The position numbers were made by a program, and so were the translations under genes. The notes beneath the pieces were generated by a model that ran no database searches, was not told where the DNA came from, and worked only from the letters and a program-made list of their open reading frames with translations. A stretch of 64,000 bases of DNA, taken from assembly GCF_003937945.1 (NCBI RefSeq), contig NZ_RSEC01000021.1, positions 1 to 64,000 of the forward strand. The letters run 5' to 3'. Every line of letters begins with the position of its first letter. The first letter of the stretch is position 1. This document shows, one piece after another, positions 54,237 through 62,818 of the stretch. The stretch is from Amycolatopsis eburnea (GTDB taxonomy: Bacteria > Actinomycetota > Actinomycetes > Mycobacteriales > Pseudonocardiaceae).

Positions 54237-55094
54237 ATGAGCAAGGACCAGTTCGACGCGGCGATCGGCGTCGTGCCACCGTCCACAGTGGACGTCGAGG
54301 CGGTGCTGGACCGCGAACGCCGCCGGGCGCGGGTGCGCCGGGTGGCGAACCCGTGGACCGCCGCGGGCGCGGGCGTGGCGGCGGTCGCCGCCGGGGTGGC
54401 GGTGGCGTTCGTGCCCGGGGCTCCCGCACCAGCGCTCGTGCCGCCCGCGGCGAGCAAGACGCCGTCGGAGAATCCCTGCGCTGTCCTGCCGTACCCGCCG
54501 CAGACCGGCGCGCCGATCCCGGAGACGTCGGCGGCCGCGTCGAGCCGGCTCACGGCGGTGCTCACGGCCGCGGTCCAGCAGCGGCTGGCCGCGGGCACCA
54601 CGCTCGGCCCCCACGAACACGGTGTCTACCCGAAGGGGGTCGCGCACGGTCCGCTCGAGTTCTTCCACGTGTTCTCGGCGCCCGTTCCCCACGAAAGCAC
54701 GTGCAGCGGCGGCGAGGACTACTTCACGTCGTCGGCCACGACGGCGAAGGGCGAGCGCAAGGGCAACCTCATGGCGATCGTCACCCGGCTCGGCGGCAAC
54801 GCGACGCCGTCGACCGAATGCACGCCCCCGCCCGAGCGGACGGAGGGATCGTGCCACCGCCGGACCGGGCCCCACGGCGAAACGATCCTGGAATCCACGG
54901 TGCGCCAGCCCGGCGGCCCGACGATGTACCGATCGGAAGTCACCAGGCCCGACGGCACCGGCGTCATCCTCGACGCGGAGAACGTCGCCGGGGACGCCAA
55001 GCGGGGCGGTGCGCCCGACATGCCGTCGCCGCCGTTGAGCCTCACGCAGTTGACGGAGATCGCGCTCGACCCGGGTCTGACGCTCTACCCCTGA
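54237..55094 (+). CDS. membrane-anchored partner (probable anti-sigma factor) of the second sigma
   Basis: A 285-residue protein starting 10 bases after the sigma gene with AAGGAGG. Layout copies the partner at 44286: a short cytoplasmic segment with PPSTVDVEAVLDRERRRARV, a transmembrane helix at residues 41-60 (TAAGAGVAAVAAGVAVAFV) and an outside domain. Five cysteines in the outside part (ENPCAV, ESTCSGG, STECTPPP, GSCHRR and neighbours) suggest disulfide-stabilised sensing. STVD is encoded by TCC-ACA-GTG-GAC, a palindromic word seen elsewhere. The inhibitory role is inferred. Its end overlaps the convergent TetR gene by 10 bases. Confidence 0.68.
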   Translation: MSKDQFDAAIGVVPPSTVDVEAVLDRERRRARVRRVANPWTAAGAGVAAVAAGVAVAFVPGAPAPALVPPAASKTPSENPCAVLPYPPQTGAPIPETSAAASSRLTAVLTAAVQQRLAAGTTLGPHEHGVYPKGVAHGPLEFFHVFSAPVPHESTCSGGEDYFTSSATTAKGERKGNLMAIVTRLGGNATPSTECTPPPERTEGSCHRRTGPHGETILESTVRQPGGPTMYRSEVTRPDGTGVILDAENVAGDAKRGGAPDMPSPPLSLTQLTEIALDPGLTLYP

Positions 55095-55618
55095 GCGGCC
55101 AGCAGCACCTTCGCGGCTTCGCGGGCCGTGTTCGCCTCGCCCGGGTCACCGGTGATCGCGGCGAGCACGGTCGCGCCCTCGACCAGCGAAAACAGCTGGT
55201 CGGCCACCCTCTGGTCGGAAATCAGACCACGCAGGTACGCGCGCACCTCGTCCTTGTGCAGCCGGATCGCGGCGGCGATGCCGGGCGCCGGTTCGCCGAA
55301 CTCGCCGAAGGAGTTGATGAACGCACAGCCCCGGAAGCCGGGTTCGGCGAACCACTCCGCGAGCCAGTCGAAGACGGCGAGCGGGTCGTCGCCGCGGGCG
55401 TGGACGAAATCGCGCAACGACTTCCGCCAGCGCTGGTCCCGGCGGCGCAAGTAGGCCTCGACCAGGTCGTTCTTCGCCGGGAAGCACTGGTAGAGCCGCT
55501 TGAGCGAGACGCCGGAGCGCTCGCGGACGGCGTCCATCCCGACCGCCTGCACCCCGTGCGCGTAGAAGAGCTCTTCGGCGGCTTCGAGCAGCCGGCCGGT
55601 TGCTTCCGTGGAATTCAC
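55085..55618 (-). CDS. TetR family transcriptional regulator
   Basis: A 177-residue protein with GTG start and AGAGGCAGG upstream. The helix-turn-helix is complete (EATGRLLEAAEELFYAHGVQ, then RERSGVSLKRLYQCFPAKND). The C-terminal ligand domain is short, as in the AcrR-like TetR_C group (FWADWLAEWFAEPGFRGCAF-like region). Two palindromes between it and the divergent DUF1348 gene are its probable operators. Confidence 0.88.
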   Translation of the reverse strand: MNSTEATGRLLEAAEELFYAHGVQAVGMDAVRERSGVSLKRLYQCFPAKNDLVEAYLRRRDQRWRKSLRDFVHARGDDPLAVFDWLAEWFAEPGFRGCAFINSFGEFGEPAPGIAAAIRLHKDEVRAYLRGLISDQRVADQLFSLVEGATVLAAITGDPGEANTAREAAKVLLAAQG

Positions 55619-55636
55619 GTCACCTGCCTCTGGCGC

Positions 55637-55689
55637 GGAGAATGAGCGTTCTCTACGGTAGCGGACGTAGTGGAGAACGCACGTTCTCC
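55637..55689. promoter_or_regulatory. two TetR-type operators
   Basis: GGAGAACG-CA-CGTTCTCC (55672-55689) is a perfect palindrome; GGAGAATG-AG-CGTTCTCT (55637-55654) is a copy with two mismatches. Their centres are 35 bases apart and they occupy the intergenic region of the divergent TetR and DUF1348 genes. Confidence 0.65.
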
Positions 55690-55708
55690 GCGTCCGGAAG
55701 GAGCTGCC

Positions 55709-56167
55709 ATGACCTCGCGACCCCCGTTCCCGCCCTTCGACGAGGACACTGCCCGCCAGAAGGTCCAGGCCGCCGAAGACGCGTGGAACACCCGCGACCC
55801 GGAGCGGGTCTCGCTGGCCTACACCGAGGACTCGGTCTGGCGGAACCGCGACCGGCACGTCGTGGGCCGCGCCGAGATCGTCCGGTTCCTGACCGCGAAG
55901 TGGGAGCGCGAGCTGGACTACGCGCTGCGCAAGGAGCTGTGGGGCTTCCGCGGCAACCGCATCGGCGTCCGGTTCCAGTACGAGTCCCGCACCGCCGAAG
56001 GCCGGTGGTTCCGCAGCTACGGCAACGAGCTCTGGGAGTTCAGCGACGAAGGCCTGATGCGCCGGCGCGAGGCGAGCATCAACGACGTCCCGATCGAGGA
56101 GTCCGACCGCCGCATCTTCGGCCCGCGCCCGGCGTCCGAACACGGCCTCCTGCTGCCGGTGTTCTAG
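55709..56167 (+). CDS. DUF1348 (NTF2-like) protein
   Basis: A 152-residue protein with GGAAGGAGC before the ATG. It shows the DUF1348 pattern: [58 protein letters not shown] and [11 protein letters not shown]. These are cone-shaped NTF2-like folds of unknown catalytic role, often under TetR or HxlR control. The divergent TetR gene and its paired operators indicate it is the regulated target. Confidence 0.87.
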   Translation: MTSRPPFPPFDEDTARQKVQAAEDAWNTRDPERVSLAYTEDSVWRNRDRHVVGRAEIVRFLTAKWERELDYALRKELWGFRGNRIGVRFQYESRTAEGRWFRSYGNELWEFSDEGLMRRREASINDVPIEESDRRIFGPRPASEHGLLLPVF

Positions 56168-56204
56168 GTCCGCCCGCCCGGCGTCCGGGGCATGGTCGAA
56201 AGAT

Positions 56205-56861
56205 GACCACACCGGCGCGGCGGACGAGCTGGCCGCGGCGTTCGCGCTGACCCGCGACGACGTCGTCCTCAACCTCGGCTGCGGCACCGGCCAGCTCACC
56301 CGGGTCCTGGCCGCCCGGGCGGGCGCGGTCCTCGGCATGGACCCGGAGCCGGCCATGCTGGAGCAGGCCCGCCGGGCGACCCCGCTGCCGAACGTCAGCT
56401 GGCTGCTCGGCGCCGACACCGACGTCGGCGCGCTGTTGCCGCTTTTCGGCAACGGCCGCCTGGCCGCGGTGACGGTCGCCCAGGCGTTGCACTGGATGGA
56501 CCACGAACGGCTGTTTTCGGCCGTTCGCCCGCTGCTGCGCCCCGGCGGCGGCATCGCGGTGGTGACGAACGGCGAGCCGCTGTGGCTCCAGGACACCGCG
56601 TGGTCCGCCGCGCTGCGGGACGTCGTTTCGGCGTACCTGGGGACACCGCTGCACAGCACGTGCGGCACTGACGAGGCGAGCCAGGAGCGCTACGCGGCGG
56701 CGCTGGCGGCCGCCGGTTACGCCGTCGACCTGCGCGTTGTCGACTACGCGACCACGCTGACCGTCGAGCAAATAGTCGGTGGCGTTTTTTCGGCCATGAG
56801 CCCCGCGCACGGACCGCTCCGCGAGGCGGTCCGGGTGCGGATCCTCACCGGAACCCGCTGA
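56205..56861 (+). pseudogene. class I methyltransferase lacking a start codon
   Basis: The frame shows a good methyltransferase core: ADELAAAFALTRDDVVLNLG, CGTGQLTRVLAARAGAVLG (SAM loop), VTVAQALHWMDHERLF, VRPLLRPGGGIAVVTNG. No ATG, GTG or TTG exists in this frame between the upstream gene and residue M of GMDPEP at 56337, which lies beyond the SAM loop. The only nearby ATG (56203) is in another frame and meets a stop after 15 codons. The N-terminal coding part has thus been lost or frameshifted. Confidence 0.6.
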
Positions 56862-56870
56862 CCGGTCACG

Positions 56871-56886
56871 CTACGCGATTGCGTAG
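56871..56886. promoter_or_regulatory. palindrome upstream of the small secreted peptide gene
   Basis: CTACGC-GATT-GCGTAG is a perfect six-base-arm inverted repeat 94 bases before the peptide start and immediately after the methyltransferase stop. It may be an operator or a weak terminator; no regulator gene is adjacent. Confidence 0.35.
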
Positions 56887-56980
56887 CCACCCCTACTGTT
56901 CCACCTGTTGTTTCCCCGGGGAGCGGCGCGGATGCTCGCTCCGAGGGCGCCCATCGCGCCATCGCCCCCGAGGAGTCCCC

Positions 56981-57109
56981 ATGACCAGCAGGTTGAGAAC
57001 GGCCGTCGCCGCCCTCTTCGTCGTGTTGTCGTTTTCCTACGGTGCCGTGGTGACCCCGGCCGGAACCGTCGCGGGGCAGCCGGACTGCGTCCGCCCCTGC
57101 CGCTTCTGA
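56981..57109 (+). CDS. very small secreted peptide, unknown function
   Basis: A 42-residue protein from the ATG at 56981, preceded by CCGAGGAGTCCCC. It begins MTSRLRTAVAALFVVLSFSY, a signal peptide or single membrane helix. The short remainder after about residue 30 ends with GQPDCVRPCRF, in which two cysteines are spaced by three residues. No known family is recognised; candidates are a secreted peptide or an anchored micro-protein. It is convergent with the GT4 gene at 57122. Confidence 0.5.
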   Translation: MTSRLRTAVAALFVVLSFSYGAVVTPAGTVAGQPDCVRPCRF

Positions 57110-57121
57110 GCGGTCCGCTAC

Positions 57122-58399
57122 CTACAGTTTCGGGATCCCGGCCGCGACCGGCTCGAACGCGTTGCCGGTGGCGATCTTCGGCCGCGGCAGCTCCACCGGT
57201 TCGGCCGGCTTCGCGCGGCGGTAGACGTCGGCGGTCGCCTCGGCGATCCGGCTCCAGTCGAAGTCCGCGGCCAGCCGCGACTGCGCCGCCTTCGCCCGCT
57301 TCGCCGCGGCCGGAGCGTCGCTGAGCACCGCCGTCACGGCGTTGGTCAATTCCGCGACATCGCCGGGGCTGAACGCGAGCCCGGTCTCCCCGTGCACCAC
57401 GACCTCGCCGAGCCCGCCGGCGGTCGACGCCACGAGCGGCGCCTTCGCGGCCGCGGCCTCCAGCGCGACGATCCCGAACGGCTCGTACCGGCTGGGCAGC
57501 ACGACGGCGTCGGCGGCGGCCAGTGCCGCCCGCAGGTCGCGGTCGGAGAGGTGCCCGACGAAGTCGACCGCGCGCCGCACCCGCAGCTTCCGCGACTGTT
57601 CGACCAGCTCGTCGAAGTGCCGTCCTTTTCCGGCGACGACCACGCGCGTGCCCGGGTGGCGGCGCCGGATGCGGGGGAGCGCGGCGAGCAGGTCCTGCAC
57701 GCCCTTCTCCCACTCGAGCCGTCCGAAGTAGAGCAACAGCGGCGCGCCGGCCGGGCTGTAGACCTCGCGGGCGCGGGCGATCTCCTTCGCCGGCACCTGC
57801 CAGCCGCGTTCCTCGATGCCGTTGTGGATCACCGTGACGTCGGCGGCCTCGACCTCGAAGAGGTGCGCGACCTCGCGGCGCATGGCCTGCGAGCAGGTGA
57901 TCAGCGCGTCGGCGCGGTTCGCCAGCCACCACTCGACCGAGTGCACCTGCTGGTTCAGCGGGTGCGAAAGCCAGCCCGAGTGCCGGCCGGCCTCGGTCGC
58001 GTGGATGGTGCCGACCAGCGGCACCCGCGCGGCCTCGGCGATCGCGATCGCCGGGTGCGCGACCAGCCAGTCGTGCGCGTGGACGACATCGGGCTGCCAG
58101 GTGCGCAGCAGGTCGTGGGCGGCGCGGATCATGGCGTGCCCCATGGCCAGCGTCCAGGCGACGAGGTCCCGCTCGAACGTCACGTGCATCGGGTCCTCGG
58201 CGACCCGGATGATCCGCACGCCCTCGACCACGCGGTCGCTGCGCGGGTGCGTCCCGGCGTCGGTGCCGGCGGCGTGGCGGCAGAGCACGACGACCTCGTG
58301 ACCCTGGCGCGCCAGGTGGGTGGCGAGCGCGTGCACGTGCCGGGCCAGGCCTCCGATGGCCACTGGCGGGTACTCCCACGACAGCATCAGCACACGCAT
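57122..58399 (-). CDS. GT4 family alpha-glucan glycosyltransferase (Rv3032-like)
   Basis: A 425-residue GT-B fold enzyme. It opens MRVLMLSWEYPPVAIGGLAR, the signature of mycobacterial-type glycogen and methylglucose lipopolysaccharide synthases. The C-terminal donor site has HNGIEERGW, LLYFGRLEWEKGVQDLLAAL, VVVAGKGRHFDELVEQS and the ExxxxxxE motif in RYEPFGIVALEAAAAKAPL. It probably extends alpha-1,4-glucan chains from a nucleotide sugar in the cytoplasm. In mycobacteria its homologue adjoins a GH57 partner, which here lies 4.9 kb away at the right edge. Confidence 0.86.
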   Translation of the reverse strand: MRVLMLSWEYPPVAIGGLARHVHALATHLARQGHEVVVLCRHAAGTDAGTHPRSDRVVEGVRIIRVAEDPMHVTFERDLVAWTLAMGHAMIRAAHDLLRTWQPDVVHAHDWLVAHPAIAIAEAARVPLVGTIHATEAGRHSGWLSHPLNQQVHSVEWWLANRADALITCSQAMRREVAHLFEVEAADVTVIHNGIEERGWQVPAKEIARAREVYSPAGAPLLLYFGRLEWEKGVQDLLAALPRIRRRHPGTRVVVAGKGRHFDELVEQSRKLRVRRAVDFVGHLSDRDLRAALAAADAVVLPSRYEPFGIVALEAAAAKAPLVASTAGGLGEVVVHGETGLAFSPGDVAELTNAVTAVLSDAPAAAKRAKAAQSRLAADFDWSRIAEATADVYRRAKPAEPVELPRPKIATGNAFEPVAAGIPKL

Positions 58400-58511
58400 G
58401 GGCAGAGGTTACTCGCGAGTCAGAACGACCCGACGCGCCCGTGCTGGCGAAGTGTTCACATGTGATCTCGATCACTGGCGAGCGCGGGGAACTCTGCCAC
58501 CATCGGCCGGG

Positions 58512-60275
58512 ATGACTTCCCCCGAGGACACCGGCTGGCGCCGGCTCGACCCGCCCCTGCCGACCCCGTGGAGCGGCGACGTCGCTCCGGGCAACGCGCT
58601 GCCCGAGTACCCGCGGCCCCAGCTGACCCGGCCCCGCTGGCTGAGCTTGAACGGCGTCTGGGAGTACGCGGGCCGGCCGTCGTCGAAAAACGAACCACGG
58701 CCGTCCGGCTACGCCGAGCGGATCCTGGTGCCGTTCCCGCCGGAGTCGGCGTTGTCCGGAATCGGACGACGCGACGAGGTCCTCTGGTACCGGCGGCTCT
58801 TCGACGTCCCGCCGGACTGGGCCGGCTCACGGGTCCTCCTGCACTTCGGCGCGGTCGACCAGACGGCGAAGGTGTGGGTCAACAACCAGCTCGTCGCGAC
58901 CCACGAAGGCGGCTACACGGCGTTCAGCGCGGACATCACCGACGTCCTGCGCGCGTCGGGGCCGCAGGAGCTGACCGTGCGGGCCGAGGACCGCACCGAC
59001 ATCGAGACGTTTCCGGTCGGCAAGCAGCGCAACGCCCCCGGCGGCATCTGCTACACGGCGTCGTCCGGAATCTGGCAAACGGTCTGGCTGGAGCCGGTGC
59101 CCGACCACCGCGTCGACCGGCTGGACCTGACCCCGGACCTGACCGGCGTGACGGTGTTCCCGCAGGTCACTGGCGGTGCCGAAGTAGTTGTCGTTCTTTC
59201 GGCAAACGGCGAGGAGGTGGCCCGCGCGTCGGGCGCGGCCGGGGCGTCGGTCCGCGTGGACGTCCCCTCGCCGCGCCTCTGGACGCCCGACGACCCGCAC
59301 CTCTACGCCCTGCGCGTCGAGCTCCGGGACCGCCACGGCGCGCTCCTCGACGAGGTCGGCGGCTACACGGGCCTGCGGACGATCGGCCTGGTCCCCGACG
59401 AGCGGGGGCGGCCGCGGATCGCCCTCAACGGCCGTGTCACTTTTTTGCACGGGCCGCTCGACCAGGGCTACTGGCCGGACGGCATCTCGACCGCGCCCAC
59501 CGACGAAGCCCTGCGGTTCGACCTTGAGAAGACCAAGGAACTGGGCTTCAACTTCGTCCGCAAGCACGTCAAGGTGGAGCCGGCCCGCTGGTACTTCTGG
59601 GCCGACACGCTGGGCTTGGTCGTCTGGCAGGACATGCCCTCGCTGACGGTGTCGTTCGACGGCCCGCCCGGCATCGCGCCGGACCCGGTGCCGCGGGCCC
59701 GGGAGCGGTTCGAGCGTGAGTTGATCGCGATGATCGAACAGCTGCGGCCGGTCCCGTCGATCGTCGGCTGGGTGCCGTTCAACGAAGGCTGGGGCGAGTT
59801 CGACACGGCCCGTGTCGCGGAATTGGTCAAAGCCCTGGACCCGACGCGCCTGGTGATCGCGAACAGCGGCGTCAACTGCTGCTTCTCCCGCCCGGACACC
59901 GGCGCCGGCGACGTCTACGACGACCACACGTACGTCGGCCCGGGCGACCCCGCGGTCCACGACGCCCGCGCGATCGTCGACGGCGAGTACGGCGGCCTCG
60001 GCCTGGTCCTCGACGACCACCGCTGGCCGGGCCCGCCGAACGCGTACGAGATGACGCCCACCCGGGAACGCCTCACCGAGCGCTATGCGGAAGTGAGCGC
60101 GGCGCTCGAGCGCGTGGTGGCGGAGCGCGGGTTGTCCGGTGCCGTCTACACCCAGACGACCGATGTCGAAAACGAGGTCAACGGCCTGCTGACGTACGAC
60201 CGCCGGGTGGTCAAAGCCGACCCGGCAGTGGTCGCGAAATGTGCGAAGGCAGTGATCGAGGCGGGCTCGGCCTGA
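58512..60275 (+). CDS. GH2 family glycoside hydrolase
   Basis: A 587-residue protein from the ATG at 58512. It contains the sugar-binding jelly roll (LSLNGVWEYAGRP, WYRRLFDVPPDWAGSRVLLH), an immunoglobulin-like middle domain, and a TIM barrel. The acid/base Glu is in WVPFNEGWGEFDTA and the nucleophile Glu in ARAIVDGEYGGLG. No signal peptide is seen, so it is probably cytoplasmic and acts on imported oligosaccharides, such as beta-galactosides or beta-glucuronides. It ends near the convergent ROK regulator. Confidence 0.86.
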   Translation: MTSPEDTGWRRLDPPLPTPWSGDVAPGNALPEYPRPQLTRPRWLSLNGVWEYAGRPSSKNEPRPSGYAERILVPFPPESALSGIGRRDEVLWYRRLFDVPPDWAGSRVLLHFGAVDQTAKVWVNNQLVATHEGGYTAFSADITDVLRASGPQELTVRAEDRTDIETFPVGKQRNAPGGICYTASSGIWQTVWLEPVPDHRVDRLDLTPDLTGVTVFPQVTGGAEVVVVLSANGEEVARASGAAGASVRVDVPSPRLWTPDDPHLYALRVELRDRHGALLDEVGGYTGLRTIGLVPDERGRPRIALNGRVTFLHGPLDQGYWPDGISTAPTDEALRFDLEKTKELGFNFVRKHVKVEPARWYFWADTLGLVVWQDMPSLTVSFDGPPGIAPDPVPRARERFERELIAMIEQLRPVPSIVGWVPFNEGWGEFDTARVAELVKALDPTRLVIANSGVNCCFSRPDTGAGDVYDDHTYVGPGDPAVHDARAIVDGEYGGLGLVLDDHRWPGPPNAYEMTPTRERLTERYAEVSAALERVVAERGLSGAVYTQTTDVENEVNGLLTYDRRVVKADPAVVAKCAKAVIEAGSA

Positions 60276-60306
60276 CCGCGTTGACGCTGGTCAGCGCCGT
60301 GGTCGA

Positions 60307-60396
60307 CTTTCGGCAACGGTCCGGGAGCGGCTCGTCGCGCCTGCTGGTCAGCTTTCGGCAACCGCCCTGAGCAGGCCGTCGCGCCCGTGGTCGAGC
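60307..60396. repeat. imperfect 45-base tandem repeat at the 3' end of the ROK gene
   Basis: CTTTCGGCAAC occurs at 60307 and again exactly 45 bases later at 60352, and the following 34 bases of the two units are clearly alike. The second unit is the last coding part of the ROK gene and the first lies beyond its stop codon, as if its tail had been duplicated. Confidence 0.45.
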
Positions 60397-61463
60397 GCCG
60401 ACAGCAGCGCCCCGCGCAGCGCCGCCGAGTCCGTCACTTCACCGGCTTCCACCCGGACCGGGCCGGGCGTCAGTTCGCGGACCGTTCGCCGGATTTCGGC
60501 CACGAGTTCCCCTCGGCTCCCGGCCGGGCCGCCCAGCAGCACCAGATCCGGGTCGACGATGGTGCAGATCGCGGCCACGGCCCGCCCCAGCGTCGCGCCG
60601 AGCAGCCGCAGCCGTTCCGCGGCGACGGCGTCTTCGGCGGCCCGGTCGAGCGTGGTCAGAATTGCGCCAACGTCCAGTGACGGCGCATCCGGCCGGCCGA
60701 ACCCCTGGTCGGCGAGCGCGGCGGCCAGCGTCGAGCCCGAGCTGTCCAGGTACCCGATCTCGCCGGCCAGCCCGTGCGCGCCGCGGACGAGCTGGTCGCC
60801 GACGTAGAGGCTCACGCCGAGCCCCGCGCCGACGTAGACGTAGGCGAAGCTCTTCGCCTCCCGGGCGGCGCCCTCACGCCGTTCGGCGAGCGCCGAAAAG
60901 TTGACGTCGTTGTCGAGCAGCACGCCGGAGCCGACTTCCTCGGCCCGGAGCCGCCCCTCGGGAAACGGTGACCCCGGCAGCGCGACGACCTCGTGCGTGA
61001 CCGGGTCCACGGGGTTGGCCACCGAGACCGCGGTCGCTCGCACCGGCCCTGTCCCCGCGGCGCCCGCGGCGGCGACGGCGACCCGGACGGCCTCGGTGAT
61101 CGGCCGGCCGTCCGGCGCGTGCCGCTCGGTGGCCAGGACGGCCCCGGTCAGATCGGTCGTCACCGTGCGGACGCCCTGCTGGTTCACCTCCGCGGCGACG
61201 ACGTGCCCGGCGTCGGCGGCCAGCTCGTAGAACGTGGCGATCCGGCCGCGGCGGCCGGTCTGGTCGGTGCCGGTGGCCCGCAGCGCGCCCGCCGTTTCGA
61301 GCCGTCGGACGGACTCCGAGATCGTCGGTTTCGAGATCCCGGTGGCCGCGGCGAGCTCGGCACGCGTGGTCCGGCCGTGGGCGAAGACCTGGTCGAGCAC
61401 CGCGCGGTCGGTCATGGCCCGCAGCATCGCCAGGCGCGGGAGCGGCCGGTCGGGGTCGGACAT
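60348..61463 (-). CDS. ROK family transcriptional regulator
   Basis: A 371-residue protein. An N-terminal winged helix (DQVFAHGRTTRAELAAATGI, then SKPTISESVRRLETAGALRA) is followed by a sugar kinase-like ROK domain with the ATP-side GAGLGVSLYVGDQLVRGAHG. The zinc-binding cysteine cluster of kinases is absent, as expected for regulators. It probably senses a sugar or phosphosugar. Its divergent neighbour, the DUF1479 gene, and the GH2 gene downstream are likely targets. Confidence 0.87.
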   Translation of the reverse strand: MSDPDRPLPRLAMLRAMTDRAVLDQVFAHGRTTRAELAAATGISKPTISESVRRLETAGALRATGTDQTGRRGRIATFYELAADAGHVVAAEVNQQGVRTVTTDLTGAVLATERHAPDGRPITEAVRVAVAAAGAAGTGPVRATAVSVANPVDPVTHEVVALPGSPFPEGRLRAEEVGSGVLLDNDVNFSALAERREGAAREAKSFAYVYVGAGLGVSLYVGDQLVRGAHGLAGEIGYLDSSGSTLAAALADQGFGRPDAPSLDVGAILTTLDRAAEDAVAAERLRLLGATLGRAVAAICTIVDPDLVLLGGPAGSRGELVAEIRRTVRELTPGPVRVEAGEVTDSAALRGALLSALDHGRDGLLRAVAES

Positions 61464-61512
61464 CGCACCTCTTGTGGCGGGGAAGGAACTGGGGTTACCG
61501 TAGCGGGGACAT

Positions 61513-61535
61513 TCTAGTAAGGAGTCCTAACCAAA
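61513..61535. promoter_or_regulatory. ROK-type operator between divergent genes
   Basis: TTCTAGTAAGGAGTCCTAAC contains TAAGGA-G-TCCTAA, an inverted repeat with one mismatch, in an AT-rich patch between the ROK and DUF1479 genes. The AGTAAGG/CCTAAC form resembles operators of actinobacterial ROK regulators. Confidence 0.5.
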
Positions 61536-61548
61536 ACGGAGGACGCCG

Positions 61549-62778
61549 ATGACCACCACCGAACTGCCCGCGAACCTGGCCGAGGCCGTCACACGCACCA
61601 AGCGGGAGCTGCGCGCCCGGATCGGCGACGTCGCCGGCGCGTTCGACGGGATCCGGGACTGGACGCGCCGGGAGGTCGACGCCGTCGCCGCCGATCCGGA
61701 CGCCTTCCCCGTGGTCCGGTTTCGCGACATCGCCGGCGGAACCGTGCCGGACCGCACGCTCGGCGCGATCCGGCGCCGCGGCTGCGCCGTCGTCAAAGGC
61801 ACCTTCGCGCGCGAAACGGCCGAAACCTGGGACGCCGAACTCGCCGCCTACCTCGCGGACAACGACTTCGACGGCACCTACGAAGGCCCGGCCGACGACG
61901 TCTTCGCCGGGCTCGCCTCCGGCCAGCCGCAGATCTACCCCGTCTACTGGTCGAAGCCGCAGATCCAGGCGCGCCAGCACGAGCACATGGTCGCGGTCCG
62001 GCGGTTCCTCAACTCCTTCTGGCGGCACGAGTCCCAGGGCCGCGTCTGGTTCGACCCGGATCGCGACACCGCCTACCCCGACCGCATCCGCCGCCGCCCG
62101 CCCGGCTCGGCGTCGCTCGGCCTGTCCGCCCACACCGACTCCGGCTCGGTCGAACGCTGGCTGCTGCCCGCCTACCAGCAGGTCTTCCGGCACGTCTTCG
62201 ACGGCGACTGGCCTGCCTACGACCCGTGGGACGGCGCCCACCGCACCGAAGTCGACGAATACCCGTCGACGGTGATGTGCTCGGCCTTCCGCACGTTCCA
62301 GGGCTGGACCGCGTTGTCGGAAATGCGCCAAGGCGACGGTGTGCTGCACGTCGTGCCGATCCCGTCGGCGATCGCGTACGTCCTGCTCCGCGCGCTCCAG
62401 GACGACATCCCCGACGACGACCTCTGCGGCGCGGCGAACGGCCAGGCGCTACCGGTCAACGACAAGTACCACGAGGACCTGCTGCCGGCGCTGACTTCGA
62501 TCCCCGACGTCGAGCCCGGCGACACGGTGTGGTGGCACGGCGACGTCGTCCACGCGGTCGCCGACGGCACCAACCCGGACCGGTGGGGAAACGTCATGTA
62601 CATCCCGGCGAGCCCGCATTGCGCGAAGAACGCCGCGTACGCGGAGAAGTGCGGCCGCGCTTTCCTGACCGGCGCCAGCCCGGGCGATTTCGCCCCCGAG
62701 GACTACGAAGTGAACTGGGCCGGCCGGGCCACGCTCGACGACCTCAACGCCGTCGGGCGCGCCCAGCTCGGCCTGTGA
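61549..62778 (+). CDS. DUF1479 family 2-oxoglutarate/iron dioxygenase-like protein
   Basis: A 409-residue protein with CGGAGGACG before the ATG. It matches the YbiU/DUF1479 family: RGCAVVKGTFARETAETWDA, GQPQIYPVYWSKPQIQARQH, and the metal site built from SAHTDSGSVERW (His, Asp) and VWWHGDVVHAVADG (His). These iron and 2-oxoglutarate-dependent enzymes oxidise small organic substrates not yet well defined. Divergent placement from the ROK regulator suggests sugar-related induction. A terminator separates it from the glutathione peroxidase gene. Confidence 0.86.
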   Translation: MTTTELPANLAEAVTRTKRELRARIGDVAGAFDGIRDWTRREVDAVAADPDAFPVVRFRDIAGGTVPDRTLGAIRRRGCAVVKGTFARETAETWDAELAAYLADNDFDGTYEGPADDVFAGLASGQPQIYPVYWSKPQIQARQHEHMVAVRRFLNSFWRHESQGRVWFDPDRDTAYPDRIRRRPPGSASLGLSAHTDSGSVERWLLPAYQQVFRHVFDGDWPAYDPWDGAHRTEVDEYPSTVMCSAFRTFQGWTALSEMRQGDGVLHVVPIPSAIAYVLLRALQDDIPDDDLCGAANGQALPVNDKYHEDLLPALTSIPDVEPGDTVWWHGDVVHAVADGTNPDRWGNVMYIPASPHCAKNAAYAEKCGRAFLTGASPGDFAPEDYEVNWAGRATLDDLNAVGRAQLGL

Positions 62779-62780
62779 AC

Positions 62781-62818
62781 CGGCGGTGGTGGGGGATCGG
62801 CGTCCCCCACCACCGCCG
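62781..62818. terminator. hairpin terminator between DUF1479 and glutathione peroxidase genes
   Basis: CGGCGGTGGTGGGGGA (62781-62796) pairs exactly with 62803-62818 across a six-base loop. It sits just after both convergent stop codons and can serve both directions, although no T-tract is present. Confidence 0.75.

Noticed and set aside
50192..54601. A 1469-codon minus-strand frame over the subtilase and sigma genes
   Set aside because: It is a different frame from the real protease and overlaps the divergent sigma and partner genes; the product is Arg-rich low complexity.
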